From NCBI GenBank assembly GCA_020086605.1, contig JACBWW010000004.1, forward strand, positions 44,389,676-44,453,675: 64,000 nt of DNA. The letters run 5' to 3'. Origin of the DNA: Lanius collurio. Taxonomy: Eukaryota; Chordata; Aves; Passeriformes; Laniidae. Under the pieces are notes generated by a model. That model searched no databases and was not told where the DNA came from. It saw only the letters and a list, made by a program, of their open reading frames with translations. The translations under genes were made by a program, and so were the position numbers. Positions 9,901-59,885 of the stretch are shown one piece after another; the first letter of the stretch is position 1; each line of letters starts with the position of its first letter.

Positions 9901-12900
9901 ACCAGATCTGCATTTGATGTGTTACTGAAGGACACAGATATTAGCTCAACACTTTGATGAGAATCAGGGTCTACTTATATTTACAACAAGGTAACTTTGT
10001 TTGGTCTCTACTGAAACCATCTAGGATGAAAGAGGAAGTGGAGATAGACATAGGAAAAGCAATCAATAAAATTTCTCTTCTCTAGAAAGGAAAGTAAAGT
10101 TTGAAATGTGAAGTTTCAGAGGATCATGGCTTACAGTTAAGAAAAAAATTTTTCTCCAAACTGTGATGATGGATGCATACCATAATAGGGTAAAAGCCAC
10201 CAGAAGGAAGTTTTAAGGCATTAAGTAATTTGCAGCTCTTGGTTATGTAAGTCTGACTGGCTGTTGTTGAACTTGGAATGTTTTTCTACATGGAAAAAAA
10301 AGTGGAGTCTGATGTCCTGCAGAGCTGCTTCATGATTCACAAAACCTGCTGTGTGATGAGCAATGGGTATCCCTTGCATGCCTGACTTGTGCTTGATAGA
10401 TGTTTGCCACTTAGAAAGCAATCATAGACTAGAACAAGCAAAGCACTTAAGTACATGCTTAAATTTAAGCATATGAGCCAATCCCACTCACATAGGTTGA
10501 GTTCAATAATCCTACTCAGGCTTAAGTATTTTACTGGGTGGAGGCCTGAAGTCAAATTCTGAAGGCAATTTTTGCTTTAGTCCTGGACATGCTTAGTATG
10601 GAAACTTGTTAATGCTAAAGTTCTAGCATTCATACTGAATTTTAGTTCCTCCTCATTTTCTCAGATAATCTTTAAAGGTTATTCCTCCCACCAGCTCCCA
10701 CTGCCCCTTTCCTTGGCTTGTCCTCATCTTATCTTTTCTCACCATTTCTCTTCCAAACATCAGTAAAACTCATCAGTCTTCAATAGCTATAACAGAGTTT
10801 GTTTATATGGTGCTTAGAGTAAATTTTGGGAGAAAGAGACCGAGATTCTCCCAACATAAACTGAGTAAGATGGAAATCAGACAGTTTTTTTGTGGACAAG
10901 GTCTTTTCTAAACAGTAAGGAAGTGAGCAGGAAAGTTGCTAATGGTTATTCTGCATGCAAAGCTACACACACACATGTAAACCAAGAGAGTTTCAAAATA
11001 CTTTTTCTGAAATTTTGTTCTGTTCCCCCTGCCTGTCCCCTAAGCAGTTCTGGATGCTTTAGCACTAAGACCCCATTTTCATGCTGGCAACAGTTTGAGG
11101 CTCTTGAGGATTACTTAACACACTTACAGAGTGCAAAGAGCACTAGATATAAAACATTTTTAGAAATGCTAGAGAGAAAATTAAGCTTTGACTAAAATCT
11201 TGTAATACTTATTTCCATGATAAGATGAAATAATTTTCAGGGTTAGCCTTTGAAGCTAAGTAGATTACAATTTTGCAAATATCAGTATTTTAGTTATTCT
11301 TTCTCCCCCTCTAGTATAAAATGTGGAATTTTCAGAGCAGAGACACCCAGTAACAGATTTTTATTAGCAGCAATTCCAACTGCAAGGAGGGACAGAGGGA
11401 AAGAGAGGAGAAATGTGTGTTCCTGTTTTGATTATTCACAAAGACCTGTGGTGAAACAGATCTCTGAATGTTATTAACCTGCTAGGATAGAAGAAATTGC
11501 ATACTCTTCTTCAGTGAAAATCAGGCAGCTCCATCTTAATGCAGAGGAGCGACATACATAGCAGGAATCCACACTGAGAGAAGGACACACAGGTGTTTTC
11601 TCCAACTAACGTAAACTTATCGTCAGTCATTTCAGAATTTACAGGTGGGTACAAAATTTATAATGTTGCTTTTCTTCTTGGAGAATTTGATTGCAACAAA
11701 TTTCTGTTAACAGTCACAGGGCTGATTGAAACAGGTGGTGGGCATATTTTGTGGTTGGATTACTCACTCGGAAAAGTTAACTGAGTGTATTAAGGTGCCA
11801 TTAAGTTGTAATGATTTGTCCCAGATTGTACTGCTGCAGGAAAACTGTGTTTGTTTTCAACTGTGACAATATTCACATTTCTTTGTCTCCAGCCAGACAA
11901 AGAGATGCAGAGATGGTTTTTTTTCTATTATGCTATTGAAGTACATCAGGAAGAGTATAACATCTCAAGGATAAAATTACGTGGTATTGCCCTTTCTATT
12001 AGTTTCTTTAAACCCATGTATACATGAACAGATGCTTAAAATACCACAGAAAATAGATGGTGGAAAGTGGCTAGATTTATAAATGACATAAATGGACAAA
12101 ATGCTTACTCTTCTTTGCACTAGGGCAATGCGAGTGACTTTTATACAAGAGACATCATCATTTTCAGTAGATAACACCTGAGTACTAAATCTCAACTATT
12201 ATTTCTTTAATATTGATGTAGTCACTTAATCACAGGACAATGATCATTATAGTCAGCTGTGTTCCAAATTGTGGAAGAGAGAGGAGTTTTAACCTAGTTG
12301 TAGCATGATCCACCACTTATCTTACAGTATCTTGAGCTTTCATTGCCCAGACTACAAGCAAATGGGGAAATGACAAGTGCTTTTTTATGATGTGGTGAAA
12401 AGAACAGTCAGTTCAGAATTTAAGTTCAGTTTATGTTAAAGAAGCCATGGCCAGTTCCAGGATTGGGAATATGTAACAAGCAGTCTTACTTTTCCTGCCC
12501 AGTTACTGTGAGCATGTCCTGAGGGTGTGTCCCTGGCACACATGAGAAAATCATCCCTTGTCAGTGCCCTCCAGCTGGATGTGGTTGTCCTTTTCTCCAC
12601 TGCGTTGCTGTTACTCTGTAGATGAAAAACAGACAGCTGAGAGTTGCACGTGAAAAACCTCCATGGCTGAGCCTCAGCACTTGACATCCCCCTTCACATT
12701 TGGGCTGCCAAAATGCAGACGTGCAGAACGTTTCTACTGGCTCGTGTTGCTGCCTTATCACAGGAGACAAATATAGCCTGGGGAAAGCATGCTGGGAAAG
12801 GCTACCTACAGCTGTGAGAGAAAGAGGGAATCTGGAGTAATTCCATGAGGGAGGGAAGATCAGAGTGTGGGAATTATGCCCTGCATAGGTAGTTCTGACA

Positions 12901-13841
12901 CATCCCCTTGCAGCGTCAGGTGGGCAGCCAAGGGTGCTTGTGCCTGCATATGACTGCCCAGGTACCTACTGGGAGCCATGAGTTAGGCTGAGAAGTACTT
13001 GGGACTGTTTTAGGACAAGTCTCTACCCAAAGAGACTCTGCAAACTCTCTACAAGCTAATTCCTGTAAAGAGAGGCATTTTATATCTGCTATGTCTTGCA
13101 AACTAGTCTCATAGGCTGTTTCTTCTAAAAACTATAGAACCCCACAGTGTTCATTCATGTTGCTGGTCAAGCCTCATTATATTCTCAGGTGAATTTCAGC
13201 TCTATCAATCACAGTTGTGTTCAGTTTTTGCACACTACAAATTGATGGCTGTACTCACCAGTCAGCATTATTTTCATATCCAATGCTACAGATTGAAACA
13301 GTGCAACATATGCTGTTATGAAAACATTCAACTTTGAGAAAATATTTTTTTTTTCAGAAAATCTACAACAAAAGAATATGTCTTCTCTTTTAAGAAGAGA
13401 TATAGCATATAAAACATTATCCTCAGCTGTGTGGTATCGCCAGTCAGGAAAAACTAATACATGCATTGAGGGGAAAACTTCTGCAGGAAACAGGAATTAT
13501 TCTCTTTAACTATTGTTAGGAACACAAGGAACATTTTCAACTTTTTTTTCTTTATTATAATAGTGTAGGGTTTGGGGTTTTTTTTTAATTATGCAAGTTT
13601 TTCTAATAGGTACATCATATTCCTACCAATAGTTCATTCTTTCCTCAGAGCAGTTCTTACAGAGAGATCTGCAGCTCCTTTACATCCTGCACTGATATGG
13701 GTACCTAGAACTGTTGCTACCATTTGTATCATGATAGTGCATGTGAGTGTCACTCAGCATCAGATTCCTGATGTTTTAAACGTTGTCCCACCTCTAAATA
13801 TTCTTATTTTCAGAGAGAGAATAATCCTACATAGGAATAAA
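6976..13841. other. USH1C-ABCC8 intergenic region, proximal part
   Basis: About 6.9 kb without a gene I can support. There is a run of 19 A at 9252-9270. Open stretches of about 100 codons at 8635-8946 and 9606-9917 match no family I know and have no splice or start context. No tRNA, snoRNA or repeat family is recognised with confidence. Confidence 0.6.
9252..9270 (+). repeat. Poly(A) tract, 19 A
   Basis: An uninterrupted run of 19 A follows CTCTCACCAT. It may be a simple repeat or the tail of an old retroposed sequence; I found no clear target-site duplication. Confidence 0.8.
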
Positions 13842-15290
13842 ATCAGAATCACAGAACTGTTTAGTTTGGAAAAGATCTCCCAGGTCATCAAGTCCAACCT
13901 CTAACCCAGCACTACCAAGTCCACCACTAAACCACGCCCCTAAGCACCACATCTAAAGGGCTTTTAAATAACCCCAGGGATGCAGATTCAACCACTTCCC
14001 TGGACACCCTGTTGCAGTGCCTGAAAATCCTTTCAGTGAAGAAATGTTTCCTAATATCCCATCTAAACTTTCCCTGGCACAAAGTCTCAGACATTTTATC
14101 TCATCCTATTGCTTGTTACTGGGAGAAGACCAAACCCCCCTGGCCATGGCCTCCTTTCAGGTGGTTGTAGAGAGTGATAAGGTCTCCCCTGAGCCTCCTT
14201 TTCTCCAGGCCAAACACCCCCAGCTCCGGCAGCCGCTCCTCACAGGACTTGTGCTCCAGACCCTTCCCTGGACTCACTCCAGCCCCTCAATGTCTTCCTT
14301 GCAGTGAGGAGCCCAAAACTGAACACAAGATTTGAGGTGTGGCCTCACCAGTGCTGAGTACAGGGGGACAATCCCTGCCTGGTCCTGCTGGCCACACTAT
14401 TGCTGATCCAGGCCAGGATGCCCTTGGCCCTCTTGGCCACCTGGGCACTGCTGGCTCATGTTCAGCTGCTGTCACCAGCCCCCCCAGCTCCTTTTCCACT
14501 GGGCAGCTTCCCAGCCACTCTGCCCCAGCCTGTGGCACTGCCTGGGGTTGCTGTGACCCAAGGACAGAACCTGTCACTTGGCCTTGTTGAACCTCACACC
14601 ATCGGCCTCAGCCCCTCGATCCGGCCTGTCCAGGTCCCTCTGCAGGGCCCTCCTGCCCTCCAGCAGATCAGCACTAACACCCAAGCTGGTGTCACCTGCA
14701 GAGTGACTGAGGGTGCCCTCCATCCCCTCATCCAGATCATTGATAAAGATTTTGAACAGGACTGGGCCCAACACTGAGCCCTGGGGGACACCACTGGCAC
14801 CGGCTGCCAGCTGGATGGAATCCACTCACCCCAGCCTCTGGCCTCAGCCATTCAGACAGTTTTTTGCCCAGTGAAGAGTACACCTGATGACTCCATGGGA
14901 AGCCAGTTTCTCCAGGAAAATGCTGTAGGAAATGGTATCAAAAGCTTTCTTAAAGTCCAGGTAGGACTCAGCCTTTCCCTCATGCACTAAGCAGGTCTTT
15001 CTGTTATAAAAGGAGATCAGGTTGGTCAAGGTCAGTTGCCTTTCATTAACCCCTGTCTGATCCACTGGTTGTCCCACTTGTGCCACATGATGGCACTCAA
15101 AATGATCTGCTCCATGACCTTCCTGGGCACTGACACCAAGCCTGCAGTTCCCTGGATCATCCTTCCTGACCTTCTTGTAGATGGGTGTCACATGTGCTAA
15201 CCTCCAGTTAAATGGGACCTCCCTGGTAAGCCAGGACTGCTGATAGCTGTAGTATTTTATTTTAAATGCTGCTGGAGAGTAATCTCTCAA
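13842..15290 (-). mobile_element. CR1 non-LTR retrotransposon, 5'-truncated and decayed
   Basis: On the minus strand, pieces of a CR1 reverse transcriptase appear in order: LTREVPFNWRLAHVTPIYKK (about 15165-15235), SYLDFKKAFDTISYSI (about 14930-14975) and [20 protein letters not shown] (about 14735-14795), then [16 protein letters not shown]. The rest continues to the characteristic 3' end at the low-coordinate side, where + strand CAGAATCACAGAACTG is the complement of the CR1 tail. The reading frame is broken by several frameshifts and stops, and the active-site motif region reads SAGDTS instead of a YADD/FADD-type motif. The 5' two thirds of a full CR1 are missing. It lies in intergenic DNA, antisense to both genes. 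Confidence 0.93.
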
Positions 15291-16359
15291 TTATTTTCAA
15301 CCCATTCTCTACTACACTAAGTTTAGAGGATGTTGTGGCTGAACAAAGCTCTTGTTTCTATTATTTGCTCTTAAAAAAGGCAACTTGTAAATGCACTATA
15401 AAACACATTAAAACTAACCTGAATATCCACAACTCCCACTCACCCATTATTTCAGCCACTTAAGGAATTCCTAGTTGTAAGAGTGGAGTATGTTCAAAAT
15501 ACCAGGGCATGATCAGTCTGTGAGGTGACTCCTCTGTGCTATTCAGAGTGTGAGGGACCTGAGGCATTTGCATGAACAGCTGAGAGACTCCATGACCCTG
15601 AATCCTAAGGACAAACTATTTGTTGTTCAAAGGCTGGAAGCCTGGCCTGTCTCAGCAAAGCCTGTTTCCTGTGTGCTGACATGACTGCCATGGTGTTATT
15701 TTCTGCTATTTGCTTTTGTTCCTGTCTAGAATTTTCCTTCTTTTTTTGGCTAAAAACACTTATTAAATGGGACTCAAACTTGCAAATAGTTTTAGCGCCC
15801 TTGACACTGCATTATTTTGCCCAGCTTAAGGCAAAAGGTTTGGTACTCAGTTTGTCTTATTTATTGTTACAATAACTATCCTATACAAATTTATAGACAA
15901 TGTTAAAAAATATTTTTTTTCTCTTGCTATAGAAAGTGAAAAATAATGCCAGATTTCAATACTGGAGGGAGTTATACAGCTATCTCTTATTTTTTGCCCT
16001 TTTACAAAAGTCACTTTATTCCTCCTAAATGCTGACAGTATAAAGAATAGTTACCCAGAGCAGAGGATATCTGGCTGGTTTGAGGGCTGAGGCTGTGGAC
16101 ATCTGCCCTAAGAGAGGATATTCAGGAATTGCTGCTGCCAGGTAAGAGTGTCATAGACAATTTAATTTCTTGCAGGGCTTCCCCACCTACAAACCCAGGT
16201 ACAGCACTTTGCTGTACAAAAAACCAACACTGTACTACTCCAGGAGATATTGAGCTTCAGGTTTAAATCATCACGAAAATAGGAAAAAGATAGAAAAAAA
16301 TAATACTGGCTGGAAGTTCAATTACTAAACTATTTCATTACTTTTCTTTATATTTTTTG
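15291..16359. other. Intergenic, nothing recognised
   Basis: About 1.1 kb between the CR1 copy and the LTR. No coding, RNA or repeat signature that I can name. Confidence 0.6.
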
Positions 16360-16727
16360 TGGGTATTTGTGGAAGGGCTGTGAGCCCTTGCCACAAGAGC
16401 CTTCTGCACTCCTTTGAAGGGGAGAGGACTGAGGCCAAAGAGACTTTTCCCAGAGACAAGCAACCTTCCTCTGGGTCATGGTGACAAAGGGAACCATCCC
16501 CAGCATGCCTTGTTTCTGTATGGCAATAGCCTGTACCCACTTGGCTAATTGGTTTCTACCCCACCCCCTGCCTTTCCCATAAAAAAGTCCCTGTTTCTGC
16601 CCCCGATCAGGGAGTTTTTGTCCCTGGCCTTCTCTTCACAGGGGCTGCACAATAAAAGCTACCTTTGTGGAATTGTCAAACGAAGCTCCTGTCTCTCTGT
16701 CCCCGAGTTCTGCCGGGTGATTTGACA
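16360..16727 (+). mobile_element. Probable solo LTR of an endogenous retrovirus
   Basis: The stretch has LTR-like organisation on the + strand: a GC-richer U3-like part, a TATA-like box (CCCATAAAAAAGTCCC near 16578-16592), a short R-like part, then AATAAA in GCACAATAAAAGCTACC (about 16647-16663) and a U5-like segment ending GGGTGATTTGACA. TATA to AATAAA spacing of about 70 bases fits a retroviral R region. No gag, pol or env sequence flanks it, so it would be a solo LTR left by recombination. I could not fix the 5' end or find a convincing target-site duplication, so the ends are approximate. Confidence 0.6.
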
Positions 16728-18551
16728 AAGAGCAGATTGACAAGAGCTGGAATCACTTGTAGTGAGGAGTTGCTACGCTTGCTGAAATCCCCTGCTGCCC
16801 AGGGAGGCCTGCCACAGCCCCTGGAAGAGTTGTTCCTTGTGGGGAAGCTCTCTCTAGGAAGGGCACGGCATACCAGTGCTCACCAGCATCTCCCCTGTGA
16901 TAGGTATTGATTATTTCAACTCCCCTGAGCCTCTGAAAATCCCAAATGTAGTCTGCATGTGGGCTGAACTCAAGAGGAAAGCCTCCTGAAATAGGCATTT
17001 TAAAATTAATTAGGTGAATGATAAATCACACAGGGAATTAACAATATTTGCTATACAGGAACAAACCTTTTGTGCATACTCACGATTTTTTTTTTAATAA
17101 ATCCATAACATGATTTTTTGTCATTATTTTGAGAGCTAGAAACTGCAACCTATTAAAAATAAATAGAAGATAATTCTGAAGTGCAAAACTTCATTAAACT
17201 ACAACACAGTTTTTGTTAATTTTCTGTATAATTTTGTCAAATAGCAGCACAAGATAAACACGTTCCAAACCCAAGTCTGAACTGATAGCTTTGTTTCTCT
17301 AATTGTTGAGTCAATTTTATCCACTGGAGAAATTGAGAATAGCCTGAAACAACTCCTGGTGGTCAATAAACAAATCAACTGATTAAAACTCTGTATGCCT
17401 GAGCAGGAAACTGTTTTATATTCTGAAAACGAACTATGGTATCTTTGGTTTGCTGCTAATAATCTTTGAAAAACAATTCAAATCTTAGTTTTCAGTCTAA
17501 TTTCTGGTTTTTGAAAGGGTTCCTAAAAAGGCCAGTGACTTTGAGCCCTGTTATCTTTTGGAAATTAATGCTGGATATTTGTTACGGTTATTTGTTAGTG
17601 TGTGTAATTCTTTTAGTATAAACAGGCAAAATAATCTTGTATATACAAGAGCCCATATACAAGGCAAGCATCGTAACAGCACTTAACAGAATCAGTAACT
17701 AAAATAATATTTGCTGAAGAATACCACACTGGAGCCAGCACACGAGTTGTTTATTGGCAAGGGTGAGTTCACAGCACTCAGCTTATTCCCCTGAGGAAAA
17801 CACAACACTTGTACTACAAGTACTACACAGGGAGTACTCAAAATATTAACTGTTTAGATACCGGAGAAGAAAGAAGGTATGAGATGATCAATGAGATCAT
17901 TCAGAGGTTGTAAAAATTCATCTGCACACAAGGATAGTCAGGAGTGAATAGAAAGTTGTTTAGCATTGTTGCTGCTGTGAAGAATCCTGGTGATGCAGGA
18001 GGGCAGGGGAGCATCAGGCATATCCTTAGGTCAGGCTGGTAAGGGAAATAGCCTACAGCCCTTCAGGTAATTCACCCTGAGTTGTGCCAGGTAGCCCCAA
18101 AAGTGTCAGTGTTTGTTTAACACTTCAAAGGAGGGTGAATGAACAGAAAGGTGAGCTTTTTCACCAGGTTTCAGCTGCCAAATAAGCACTGCTCTGGCTC
18201 TATTGAAACAGGAAGGCACTGTTAAAATGAGGAGCTCGTTCAAAGTGAGAATAATTGCCTGAATGTTACATTGGCTGTTGGAGAATGTGCTTCATAAAAT
18301 GACTTAAAAATGAGGTCATGGATGAGGCTGAAGCCGCAAGATCTCTTAACACACTTAGACATAAGCTGTTCCAATCTAAAACACTTGTCTGGGTGTTTGC
18401 CTGAAGATAATTGTCCAACAAAGTTTGTATTTTGTTTCCAAAGATAGACCTGCTTGCTCATAAGTTCTTTCTTCATTTTTAATGAGGGACAGTAATTAAA
18501 AATTAATAAGGTTTATTTAGAGAAAACCAGCTATTTCTGTGAATCTCTGCA
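16728..18551. other. Intergenic, nothing recognised
   Basis: About 1.8 kb of AT-rich DNA with no coding, RNA or repeat feature I can name. Confidence 0.6.
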
Positions 18552-18801
18552 CTATTATTAAATTGAAAGAGGGCAAGTTTAGTTTAGATATCAAGAAGAA
18601 ATTCTTTACTGTGAGAATGGTGAGGCACTGGCACAGGTTGCCCAGGGAAGCTGTGGCTGCCCCATCCCTGGCAGTGTTCAAGGCCAGGTTGGATGGACCT
18701 TTGGACAACCTGGTCTGGTGAAAGGTTCTCGTAGCACGGGAGCTGGAACTGGATGATTTTTAAGATCCCTTCCATCCCCAACATTCTAGGATTCTATGAT
18801 T
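18552..18801 (+). repeat. CR1 LINE 3' end fragment (sense)
   Basis: The + strand shows the CR1 tail in order: TTTAGATATCAAGAAGAAATTC, GGCACAGGTTGCCCAGGGAA, CCCTGGCAGTGTTCAAGGCC, AACTGGATGATTTTTAAGAT and the terminal ATTCTAGGATTCTATGATT. It holds the end of the second reading frame and the 3'UTR. Confidence 0.92.
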
Positions 18802-21800
18802 ATGCTTTTTGCATGAATTTTAATAACACCACCTTAGACTATTTTTATAAAGAATTTTTTTTTTAAATGATGACTTCTATGAAATGATAGAACGGAGTTC
18901 TTTGTTCCACAAGAATAAAATAACAGTTTTCTCTGGAGGTGATTTTCTCCAATTTTTTCCCCTCAACCTTTCCCAATATGCTTCAGAAAGGGATTGGTGG
19001 CTTCCTTCCACTGCTTTTCCTGTCTTCTTTTGATAATTTGAATTTGATAGGAACCAGAAGTCATAGTTTAATGTATCTTGTTTAGCTAACTCTATATCAC
19101 AATGAGAATTTGCTTTATTGGCATTTTTTTCCTAAGATTTCCTATTTATAATTGGTCTCATTAATAACTTTCAAATACACAGGAAAGTGACCTTTTCCTG
19201 CTTGATGCCTGAATTTATATGCCTAACTATTCTAACTTTGAACATAGGCTGTGGCGGTTCAGAACTTTCAAAACTTTGGGGGGTTTTGCATCTGTGTTTC
19301 TAGATGCAAACAAAAGCACAAAGCTGCAGTGAGATCCAGAGTAACAAACCATGATTTTTAGGAAGACAGCACTTCACTGATGAGAAAGAGAGGTCTGTGT
19401 GAAGCAGCTGAATAAAAGGAGTTAGAAAAAACCAAAAAAGTTAGGAAAGAAAAATGAAAGCTCACACATACATGAATATCTGTTAAAAACAACTGAATTT
19501 TGAAGTGTCAGTGCTTTACTACAATACCAAAACCTGTCTGCATCCTGTAGACAAAGTCAAATTCCAAGGCAAGCATAGAAAGTGAATTTTCGTTGAGTTA
19601 AAAATATTGCCCTTGTCTCTCTGGAAATCAATTTTACATAAGCAAAATGCTTTCAAAATATTTCCAGTCACCTACTGAATGTGCTAGTGGCTGCCAGAAT
19701 CTAACTTGATGTCTCATTTCTAATAGATATACTGAAATAATGAAGTAGGAAATTGACTTCTTGTGAAATGAAAACAGTCAGGAGTAAGACAAGTAAGATC
19801 TAAAGGGACTTCAGTGGAAAATTAGGTTGCATTTGCACTGTGCAGATAAACATGGCTGTCTACCTGTTAGTCTCATATTTTCTTTGCCTTTTCTGTACTT
19901 TGAAAAGTAATTTTGCTTTCACAAAGCTTCGTGAAATTACAGTTTTGAGAAAGAAACTGTTCCTCTGTGACCTGCTCCAAAGCCCACAGGATTAGCAGAG
20001 ACAAGTCTGGGTAAGAAGGCCTTCAATACCCAGTCACATCTAAGCCTTTCCTAAGAAAAGGATCAAAATATGTCTTAGCCCTATTTTGTGAAGTCAAGAA
20101 TGGCGGTTTCACCATTTGTCAGTGAAAAAGAAATTGTTAATTGGTGCTTTAGTAAGGAAAACCAGTGTATGTCCACATTATTCACTGGATTCCATTGTAA
20201 CAGCAGGGACAAAATTGGAACACTGTTATTGGAAGTGTGAGTTATTTAAAGAGTTCGTGTGTGTGCGTGTTCCTGTTTATTACTATGAATGTTCAGCTTA
20301 CCATTTTCAGTTTACCAACTGTTTTGATTTCTGTCAGTCTGGGATTTTTCTGTATTTCATTAAGTTATTAATTATAACTGAAGATTCTTCCCCATTTAAT
20401 CCATCATTTTTCTGTTCAGGGTGCAAACACACTTGTGACTCAGCTTTAGCACTGTCACAGGTGCAGATCTGTCATAGGACCTGAATCAAGACCATTAATT
20501 TTAAGCCACCACATTATGTAATCCAGCCTGTGTCTGAAAATCACTGAAAAGATAAATTTCAAATTCAAAATTGTGGAGTTTCCTGATGCTTTGTGGTATG
20601 ATATACATGTTTTATAAAATGATGTGATTGATGCCTTGTAATAAAGAAAGATTGTCTAAAGGTTCAGAAGATATGCAGAGGTTGGGGATGTGAGCTCAGT
20701 TCTTGTATTTCTTTGGAGATGTTGGCAAACATAATTTCTGTGTCAAATTCTCCGGCCACAGTTATTTCTTCTTCAAATCTTAACCATGATTTCAGCCTCC
20801 AGAGTGTAAACTGCCAAGAGTTCATTGTTGCTCTTTGTTCATGTGTAACACAGAGATCTTGTGTCACTTGGGGACTCAGGAAATGCTAAAATGTAAATGA
20901 ATTTTAAATTATCTACATGTAAACTGGTCATACTGTTTATTAAATAACTGATAACAGAGCTGAGCTTGACCAGAAGCTCAAATGAATGCTGGATTCTGTC
21001 CAAAACTTAAAATAATTATAGTCTTTCCAGTGTGGGTGTAACTTTCACATTTGAGAATACATATACACAGAATTTGGCTTGGGGTTTGTATTTTAATTTT
21101 TATTCTTAACCACACTACTGTAGCTCCAAAAGACCATATATAGGAAATCATGCTCCATGCAGAGAATTGCTTTTTCTTTGCTCCTGTCCGACAGCAAGAT
21201 CAATAAAAGCAGAATGACAAAATTCATTTTCAGGTCTATTAGTGGAGCTGTCTTTTCTAGAAATTGAATGTACTCTGTTACTCTGAAGGAGGAAGAAGGA
21301 AATTTTTCATTTATGGGGTCATTTCCCTTAGAGGCATTTATTCAACTTGTAGCTTTTGCATTTTGAAGAGTTAAGCCTGGATATATGGGCATAATTTTTT
21401 TGTATTTCTCTTTGTAAGATGTGGCAGGTTGTGTTAAATACTCAGCAAAGCAATGGAAAAGCATGACTAGGAATGAAATTAGCTCCAAGAGAAAGGATTT
21501 GGTTATGAATCTTTATGTTGAGTATTACATAGCTACACACCAGAGATATTTGAATCTTGGACATTGACTCAGCCTGTGCTGGGAAGCATGTGCCAGGTGC
21601 AGATTTCTGTTGCACATCACATTTTACTTACCAGTACTATCCTCTAGCAGGGAAGTATTTGATCAGAGTTTTTGTTTGGCTTTGGCTCAGCTGAGCCTAA
21701 CTTCTACTCAAGAAAAAAAGGGTTTGGAAAGTTTGATTTATAGATTATTTTGGTGTACATAAAAATGCTTAGGGAGTAATTTAGCCCACTCTAATTAGTG

Positions 21801-22084
21801 GTCTGATTCTCAGAGACTACTGCAGTCTTGGTGAAGGGGGAAAAACAGGGTTTAATTAATTTTAGGGATAAAAAAAGGTAAGGCACAAACACAACAGCTG
21901 CTCAGGATATGATGTTGAAGTCTCCTTTGGGAAGAGGATATGGCTGAATACGTGATAATCTAATAATATCTTTATCATAGTGGAGAAAAAAGCAAAATAT
22001 GAAAAGGTTGGAAGAAAACGCTTTATGCAATCTATGATTCCCCTGTCATCACTAATTTAGTGTTGGGTTTTTAATGTTCTGTCA
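18802..22084. other. Intergenic DNA upstream of ABCC8, nothing recognised
   Basis: About 3.3 kb of AT-rich sequence upstream of the ABCC8 CpG island. A 122-codon open stretch at 20116-20484 has no recognisable domain and is treated as chance. Distal regulatory elements may be here but cannot be seen from one sequence. Confidence 0.55.
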
Positions 22085-22298
22085 TATTAACGACGCATAA
22101 AGCGCTCAATACCGAGTCCCGAGAGCTGGGACACTGCGCTCTGGTGCTCTGGGGTACCCAGGGATGTCACGGTGCGCTCGCATCGGTCCCAGCCGCGTCA
22201 GTGAAGGAACGTCCCGCCCTCGTCCCCGTCCAGCGCTCCCCCAGCGCCGCTCTCGGGGCTGCTCGGAGGCGCTCCGCGGGGCGGACGGGGGCGGTGCC

Positions 22299-22325
22299 GG
22301 GGCGGGGCAGCTCTGGGGCGGGCGG
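22299..22325 (+). promoter_or_regulatory. ABCC8: GC boxes (Sp1/KLF-type) upstream of ABCC8 start
   Basis: GGGGCGGGGC at 22299-22308 is a perfect GC box and GGGGCGGGCGG at 22315-22325 is a second. They lie 130-160 bases before the ATG. Mammalian ABCC8 is known to have a TATA-less, Sp1-type promoter. Function here is inferred. Confidence 0.5.
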
Positions 22326-22455
22326 AGCTCGGGGCCGGGGCCGCGACCGGGGCCGCCGCCGCTCCCGGCAGGTGCGGGCAGAGCCGCGGCCGCGCCGGCC
22401 CCGCCTGATGTGCGCGGAGGCGGAGGCGGCGCCCGGCTGCGCGCAGGGTCCCGCC

Positions 22456-59885
<37,430 letters not shown>

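Noticed and set aside
14017..14777. Several open frames of 80-125 codons on the + strand
   Set aside because: They are reverse-complement shadows of the antisense CR1 copy.
20116..20484. 122-codon cysteine-rich + strand open stretch upstream of ABCC8
   Set aside because: No recognisable family, no signal peptide, no promoter or splice context; lengths like this are expected by chance in 64 kb read in six frames.
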